A stretch of 10,269 nt of DNA, taken from Comamonadaceae bacterium (GTDB lineage: Bacteria > Pseudomonadota > Gammaproteobacteria > Burkholderiales > Burkholderiaceae_C). The notes below the pieces were generated by a model that was given only the letters and a program-made list of their open reading frames with translations, did not search any database and was not told where the DNA came from. The DNA lies in contig CANBRV010000066.1 in NCBI GenBank assembly GCA_947372005.1, positions 1-10,269 of the forward strand. The letters run 5' to 3'. How positions within the stretch are numbered: position 1 is the stretch's first letter; every line of letters begins with the position of its first letter. The position numbers and the translations under genes were made by a program. Of this stretch, positions 6,460 to 10,269 are shown piece by piece.

Positions 6460-6476
6460 GCGGCACATGCAGCCGC
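6460..6476 (+). promoter_or_regulatory. Short hairpin with the PIN start codon in its loop
   Basis: GCGGC (6460-6464) can pair with GCCGC (6472-6476), leaving the 7-nt loop ACATGCA that contains the PIN ATG. It is followed by the T-rich TTGTTTT inside the PIN coding region. It may influence PIN translation or act as a weak attenuator. The stem is only five pairs, so significance is uncertain. Confidence 0.3.
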
Positions 6477-6877
6477 TCATTGTTTTAGATACCAACATCG
6501 TTTTAGACCTGTTCGTCTACAACGACCGCCTGCAAGCGCCGTTAGATAAGGCTTTGCGAGCAGGCAGTCTGCAATGGCTTACCACATCTGCCATGCGAGA
6601 CGAGTTAGCCCGCGTGCTCGACTACCCACAGGTTGCCAAGCGACGACTCGTTAATGCGCAACCAGCGGACGCCGTTTTGGCGCAAATGGATTCGCTCGCC
6701 ACATTCGTAGCATCCGCCCCAAAAGCACTCTACACCTGCAAAGACACAGACGATCAAATTTTTATAGATTTAGCTTGCGAGCATCGGTGCGTACTGCTTA
6801 GCAAAGACAAGGCCGTGCTGGCGATGCGCTCACGCTTGGCGCGGATAGGGGCAGTCATTTCGACCCACTACACTTGA
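6467..6877 (+). CDS. PIN-domain protein, putative toxin-antitoxin-type ribonuclease
   Basis: A 136-residue protein that is almost entirely one PIN domain of the group annotated as putative toxin-antitoxin toxin component (COG1569/TIGR00305-like). The acidic residues of the nuclease centre are visible: LDTN with Asp8, MRDELARVL with Glu46, CKDTDDQIFIDLA with Asp93/95/96, and LLSKDKAVL with Asp114. The set appears complete, so a metal-dependent RNase activity is plausible. No small antitoxin gene is adjacent; upstream is Bug copy 3 (9 nt) and downstream the MFS gene (4 nt). This PIN subgroup is often found without an obvious partner, so toxicity is not certain. No Shine-Dalgarno precedes the ATG, which suggests reinitiation after Bug copy 3. 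Confidence 0.85.
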   Translation: MQPLIVLDTNIVLDLFVYNDRLQAPLDKALRAGSLQWLTTSAMRDELARVLDYPQVAKRRLVNAQPADAVLAQMDSLATFVASAPKALYTCKDTDDQIFIDLACEHRCVLLSKDKAVLAMRSRLARIGAVISTHYT

Positions 6878-6881
6878 TGAA

Positions 6882-8102
6882 ATGACTGACGAACCCCAAT
6901 CCAAACTCTCGCCCATGCCAAAGGCGGAAAAACGCCTCCTCTACATTCTTGCTGGCATTCAAGTCACACACATTGTGGACTTCATGATCATGATGCCCGT
7001 TGGTCCCATGCTCATGCGTGATCTAGGGATCGAGCCGCATCAATTTGGCCTATTGGTGTCCTCCTACTCGCTCTCGGCAGCCGTCTCAGGCTTGCTGTGC
7101 GCCATGTTTATTGACCGCTTCGAGCGCAAACGCGCCCTACTCACGCTCTATGCCCTTTTTGCCCTAGCAACGCTGGCCTGTGCGCTTGCGCCCAGCTATT
7201 ACGGCTTGCTCGTGGCTCGCTCATTGGCAGGCGCATTTGGCGGCGTGATGGGCGCCTTAATTAGCACCGTCATTGGTGACCAAATCCCTCCAGAGCGCCG
7301 TGGCCGCGCAGGCGGCTATATGGCATCTTCGTTTTCTATTGCTACGGTTGCGGGCGTGCCGCTTGGGCTATGGCTAGCTAACCACACGCCCGTACTGGGC
7401 TGGCGCTCGCCCTTTGTGTTTGTCGCCTTGCTCAGCGCAGGCTTAGGATGGGCGGCCTATCTGTGGCTTAAAACAGGGCCGCGCATACATGCGCCCCAAG
7501 GCGTCTGGCCGCGCATTCAAGGCACGCTATCCGACCCCGTTCATCGCTGGTCAATGTTATTTGGCTGCCTGATTATGTTTTCCATGTTTTCTATTGTGCC
7601 GTTCATCACTATTTTTGCGACAGGAACAGTCAAATTTCCAGAAACCATGCTGCCCTTGATGTACTTGATTGGCGGCGCGTTCACGCTGCTCACCAGTCGC
7701 TGGGTGGGCAAGCAAACCGACCGCCTAGGTAAACGCAGAAGTTTTTTAATTTTTGGCTCAATCGCCATCATCCCCATGCTCATTACCACGCACATGCAGC
7801 AAGTGCCCGTGTGGATTTACTTGACGGTCAGCACTTTGTTTTTTGTGGCGTCCAGCGCCCGCATGATTCCTAGTATGGCGCTGATGAATGGCGCAGCAAA
7901 CCCACCGCTACGTGGCACGTTCCTCAGCCTTTCAGCCTCGTTGCAGCAAGCAGCCATGGGACTGGGCGCCTTCGTCACAGGACACATCATCAGCATAGAC
8001 GCCAGCGGAGTGATGCACCGTTACGACGTTGCGGGCTATATTGCCGTAGCAGCCATGCTGGCGGCGCTGTGGGTGTCGGGTCGAATTACGCAGCGCGGGT
8101 AA
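6882..8102 (+). CDS. MFS transporter, DHA1-like
   Basis: Inner-membrane transporter of 406 residues with about twelve hydrophobic segments arranged as two six-helix halves around a central hydrophilic loop (roughly 198-222). The loop between helices 2 and 3 carries motif A (GLLCAMFIDRFERKR, 70-84). A degenerate copy, GKQTDRLGKRR (276-286), lies in the second half, as expected. GVPLGLWLANHTPVLGW (158-174) fits the helix 5 antiporter-type motif C region of drug:H+ antiporter-1 proteins. The substrate cannot be assigned; efflux is more likely than uptake by family. The start lies 4 nt after the PIN stop, so translational coupling is likely. The gene's TAA directly abuts the TAA of the convergent M20 gene. 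Confidence 0.92.
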   Translation: MTDEPQSKLSPMPKAEKRLLYILAGIQVTHIVDFMIMMPVGPMLMRDLGIEPHQFGLLVSSYSLSAAVSGLLCAMFIDRFERKRALLTLYALFALATLACALAPSYYGLLVARSLAGAFGGVMGALISTVIGDQIPPERRGRAGGYMASSFSIATVAGVPLGLWLANHTPVLGWRSPFVFVALLSAGLGWAAYLWLKTGPRIHAPQGVWPRIQGTLSDPVHRWSMLFGCLIMFSMFSIVPFITIFATGTVKFPETMLPLMYLIGGAFTLLTSRWVGKQTDRLGKRRSFLIFGSIAIIPMLITTHMQQVPVWIYLTVSTLFFVASSARMIPSMALMNGAANPPLRGTFLSLSASLQQAAMGLGAFVTGHIISIDASGVMHRYDVAGYIAVAAMLAALWVSGRITQRG

Positions 8103-9374
8103 TTATTTATCTTTTCCCTGCGACAGATCCATGATGAGTTTGGTAAGCAAATACATGCGCGGCTCAATCGAATCAACCAAGATGTACTCGGCATCATTGG
8201 AATGCGCCCCAAACCCGCGTGCACCAAATCGCTCCAGAACCGCGTTTTGAGTTTTGAGTGCCGCAAACGCAGCGTCAGTGCCGCCGCCCTCGGCTTGTAT
8301 GCTAAACGTGAGCTCTAACCCTAAGTCATCCTGATAGAGTTTTTTGGCGTAATTCGCCACGGCCAAGCCTGCAGGGCTGGCTTGCAGCGGTGGCCTGCGG
8401 CGCTCAAAATTAAACTCAACCTTCGTGTCGGGAATCAATTTATTGGTAATACGCGCCGCCACCTTAGGCTCAATGCCATCAAAATCCGCAACCCGCAGTA
8501 CGCGAACATCCGCCGCTGCCGTGGCTGTGGCAGGAATCACATTACGATTAGTTCCCGCTTGGGAAATCGTCCAATTGAATTTGACGCCCGTTGCAGGATC
8601 AGACAAATCACGCATTTGCAAAATTTGATGCGATAGCTCGTACAGCGCATTGCGCCCAAGCTCTGGCGCACCGCCTGCGTGCGAAGCTTTGCCCGTCACG
8701 TTCAAAGTGACTGCGCCAATACCCGCCGTCACTAAGGAAATGCGGTCCGACGCAGCCAGCGACGCCTCACAAGAAAACGTCACATCGTGCTCCGCGCCAA
8801 GTTTTGTCAGCATGGTGCGCGACGCGGGCGAGCTAATCTCTTCGTCGCCATTGATCAGAACAGTCACCAGGCCATAGTCTTTAAAGTTATTTGCTTTCAA
8901 GACAGCTAGCGTGTGCAGAATCATCGCAATGCCTTGTTTATCGTCCGAAATGCCAAGGCCGTATGCACGATTTCCATCCACGCGGAAAGGTTGATTCGCC
9001 AGCATGCCACGCAGATACACCGTGTCCATGTGTGCAATCAGCAAAATCTTTTTTGTACCCGTGCCCACAAACTGCGCATGCACCATGCGGCCTGGCTTGG
9101 CGGGCGTATCAAACATGCGGTACGTATCCGCGCCTGGCTCGATGAACTCGACTTTCCCGCCTAAGTCTTTGAGCTTGCCCGCGATCAGCTCCGAGATTTT
9201 GTCCAGTCCCTCACGGTCGCCGCTGCCCGATTCAATCGACACCAAGGATTTGAGCGTCTCTAAGTACGGTGTTTTTTCTTTTTGCACAGCGGACATCACG
9301 TCTACATTGGGCGCGGCAAAGGCAAGTGAAGTCGTTAGTCCAAAACAAAGCGCGGTCAAAAGAAATTTAGGCAT
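8103..9374 (-). CDS. Exported M20 family metallopeptidase, glutamate carboxypeptidase-like
   Basis: A 423-residue secreted zinc hydrolase resembling Pseudomonas carboxypeptidase G2 (about 415 residues), which removes C-terminal glutamate. The signal peptide ends AFA|APN near residue 21. Metal ligands and catalytic residues are all visible: HMDTVY (His115, Asp117), GISDDKQG (Asp144), NGDEEISSPAS (Glu178 base, Glu179), CEAS (Glu203), the dimerisation-domain ASHAGGAPELGRNAL (His233), and AHSNDAEYI (His391) near the C-terminus. The start at 9374 is chosen because AGAGGA (9381-9386) lies 6 nt upstream and the signal peptide then begins properly. The in-frame ATG at 9392 would sit before this site. 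It follows pncC by 35 bp on the same strand. Substrate specificity is inferred from family only. Confidence 0.92.
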   Translation of the reverse strand: MPKFLLTALCFGLTTSLAFAAPNVDVMSAVQKEKTPYLETLKSLVSIESGSGDREGLDKISELIAGKLKDLGGKVEFIEPGADTYRMFDTPAKPGRMVHAQFVGTGTKKILLIAHMDTVYLRGMLANQPFRVDGNRAYGLGISDDKQGIAMILHTLAVLKANNFKDYGLVTVLINGDEEISSPASRTMLTKLGAEHDVTFSCEASLAASDRISLVTAGIGAVTLNVTGKASHAGGAPELGRNALYELSHQILQMRDLSDPATGVKFNWTISQAGTNRNVIPATATAAADVRVLRVADFDGIEPKVAARITNKLIPDTKVEFNFERRRPPLQASPAGLAVANYAKKLYQDDLGLELTFSIQAEGGGTDAAFAALKTQNAVLERFGARGFGAHSNDAEYILVDSIEPRMYLLTKLIMDLSQGKDK

Positions 9375-9380
9375 GGCAAA

Positions 9381-9386
9381 TCCTCT
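9381..9386 (-). promoter_or_regulatory. Ribosome-binding site of the M20 peptidase gene
   Basis: AGAGGA on the minus strand, 6 nt from the ATG at 9374. It decides between this start and the in-frame ATG at 9392. Confidence 0.75.
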
Positions 9387-9409
9387 AATCAAAAATGAAT
9401 CAAAAAAAA

Positions 9410-9943
9410 TTAACCCAATAAGCGCAAAAGCTCCAACAGCGCAAAAGCCACCGTCTGCTGCCGCACCTCAGCGCGATCACCCTCAAAATGCTGCGTGCAA
9501 GTTGTCACCGCAGCACCCACTGAAAACCCAAAACACACTGTCCCCACAGGTTTCAAATCACTACCCCCGCCAGGACCCGCAACGCCAGTGACCGCCACGG
9601 CAACGTGCCCCTTAATTACCCCGTTTGGCCCCGCTGGATATGGCCTGCCAGCCATGCCACCTGCAATCACCCGCACAGCGCCGATTGCCATGGCATGAGC
9701 CGTTTCCTCCGACACCGCGCCATGACGACGAATCATGCTGGAGGACACGCCCAGCATCGCCGTCTTAGCGTCGTTGGAATAAGTGATAAAGCCGCGATCA
9801 AACCAAGCGCTTGAACCTGCCAAGTCGGTGCACGCAGCAGCAATCATTCCGCCCGGGCAGCTCTCGGCGGTCGTCAGTAAAAGGCCTCGGGATTGGAGCT
9901 TGGTGGCGAGTTGCGCGACTAAATGTGGGGTATCCGTTGTCAT
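9410..9943 (-). CDS. pncC: Nicotinamide-nucleotide amidase (CinA C-terminal family)
   Basis: PncC hydrolyses nicotinamide mononucleotide to nicotinate mononucleotide and ammonia in the pyridine nucleotide cycle. The 177-residue product is the stand-alone CinA C-terminal domain. Family motifs are TAESCPGGMIAAACTDLAGSSAWF (25-48), GFITYSNDAK (51-60), HGAVSEETAHAMAIGA (74-89) and AVAVTGVAGPGGGS...KPVGTVCFGF (115-140). Two oddities: the usual AESCTGG has Pro30 in place of Thr, and about 17 extra Gly/Pro-rich residues (roughly 94-111) sit before AVAVTG compared with E. coli PncC as recalled. AGGA (9953-9956) precedes the ATG by 9 nt and overlaps the pgpA stop codon, which fits the translationally coupled pgpA-pncC pair common in Burkholderiales. 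Confidence 0.92.
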   Translation of the reverse strand: MTTDTPHLVAQLATKLQSRGLLLTTAESCPGGMIAAACTDLAGSSAWFDRGFITYSNDAKTAMLGVSSSMIRRHGAVSEETAHAMAIGAVRVIAGGMAGRPYPAGPNGVIKGHVAVAVTGVAGPGGGSDLKPVGTVCFGFSVGAAVTTCTQHFEGDRAEVRQQTVAFALLELLRLLG

Positions 9944-9954
9944 CTCACATCATC

Positions 9955-10269
9955 CTAAAACCGAATCATCGCAAAGATAACCAGCACGCAAAACGCCGCC
10001 ACCAAATCGTCAAACAAAATCCCAAAGCCACCGCGCCAGCCAAAGCCCTTAAACGTCCGATCCGCCCAGCCCACGGGCCCTGGCTTGGCGGCGTCGAAGT
10101 AGCGGAACAGCACAAACGCCCCAAACTGCCCCCAAAAAGTGGTGGGAGTCACTAACCAAAGAATCAGCCAAAACGCGACGATCTCATCAATCACGATAGC
10201 GCCAGGATCCATCACCTGCAAATGCTGCGCGGTGCGCATGCCTGCCCAGATGGAGACGATGGCAGTCGC
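9955..10269 (-). CDS. pgpA: Phosphatidylglycerophosphatase A, C-terminal part
   Basis: Membrane phosphatase that dephosphorylates phosphatidylglycerol phosphate to phosphatidylglycerol. The gene enters from the right edge: the frame is open through 10269, and the ATG at 10239 is internal rather than the start. The visible 104 residues contain the family signatures VMDPGAIVIDEIVAFW, AFVLFRYFDAAKPGPVGWAD and GGFGILFDDLVAAF, rich in acidic residues thought to bind Mg2+. Hydrophobic stretches around these motifs fit membrane helices. The stop TAG (9955-9957) lies 11 bp before pncC. In related genomes thiL often precedes pgpA, which would be just outside the window. Confidence 0.93.
   Translation of the reverse strand, partial: ATAIVSIWAGMRTAQHLQVMDPGAIVIDEIVAFWLILWLVTPTTFWGQFGAFVLFRYFDAAKPGPVGWADRTFKGFGWRGGFGILFDDLVAAFCVLVIFAMIRF

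Noticed and set aside
8090..8130. Possible bidirectional terminator at the MFS/M20 junction
   Set aside because: Only a short imperfect pairing between CGCGGG-like and CCCTGCG sequences is seen, with a long AT loop; too weak to annotate.
9375..9409. Possible intrinsic terminator after pncC, suggested by a run of eight T on the minus strand
   Set aside because: No GC-rich stem precedes the T run, and the downstream M20 gene follows closely with its own ribosome-binding site.

Overview
The window reads as a chromosomal segment of a betaproteobacterium, most likely of the order Burkholderiales. This is inferred from three things: a permease-less PTS operon (EIIA of the mannose family, HPr carrying a kinase-type serine, Enzyme I), orphan Bug-type periplasmic binding proteins in several copies, and the pgpA-pncC pair. 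No rRNA, tRNA, CRISPR array, transposase or complete mobile element is visible.

Layout. Positions 47-2443 (minus strand) hold an EIIA-ptsH-ptsI operon, which probably forms a regulatory rather than sugar-importing phosphorelay. Facing it across a 76-bp divergent gap is a PduO-type cobalamin adenosyltransferase gene (2520-3077, plus). Positions 3187-6457 (plus) hold a tandem triplication of a Bug/TctC-family substrate-binding protein. Each copy is 333 codons long and aligns to the others without gaps, but copy 2 is frameshifted by one extra A in a poly-A tract. A PIN-domain putative nuclease gene (6467-6877) and an MFS transporter gene (6882-8102) follow closely on the same strand and probably form a short transcription unit with copy 3. 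From the right, on the minus strand, come a partial pgpA (cut by the window edge), pncC, and an exported M20 metallopeptidase resembling glutamate carboxypeptidase. The M20 stop codon directly abuts the MFS stop codon.

The most informative region is 3.1-6.5 kb. Here the 5' and 3' flanks of the Bug copies share pieces in a mosaic way. Twelve bases after each Bug stop codon lies the position of the PIN start codon: ATG after copy 1, ATT after copy 2, and the real PIN ATG after copy 3. This suggests that the duplicated unit was Bug plus the beginning of PIN, so copies 1 and 2 carry truncated relics. An AT-rich block with a perfect 10-bp inverted repeat separates copies 2 and 3.

No clearly new defence or biosynthetic system is evident. 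The unusual content is the recent, partly decaying or possibly slippage-controlled expansion of an orphan binding protein and its link to a PIN gene. All similarity counts were made by eye.
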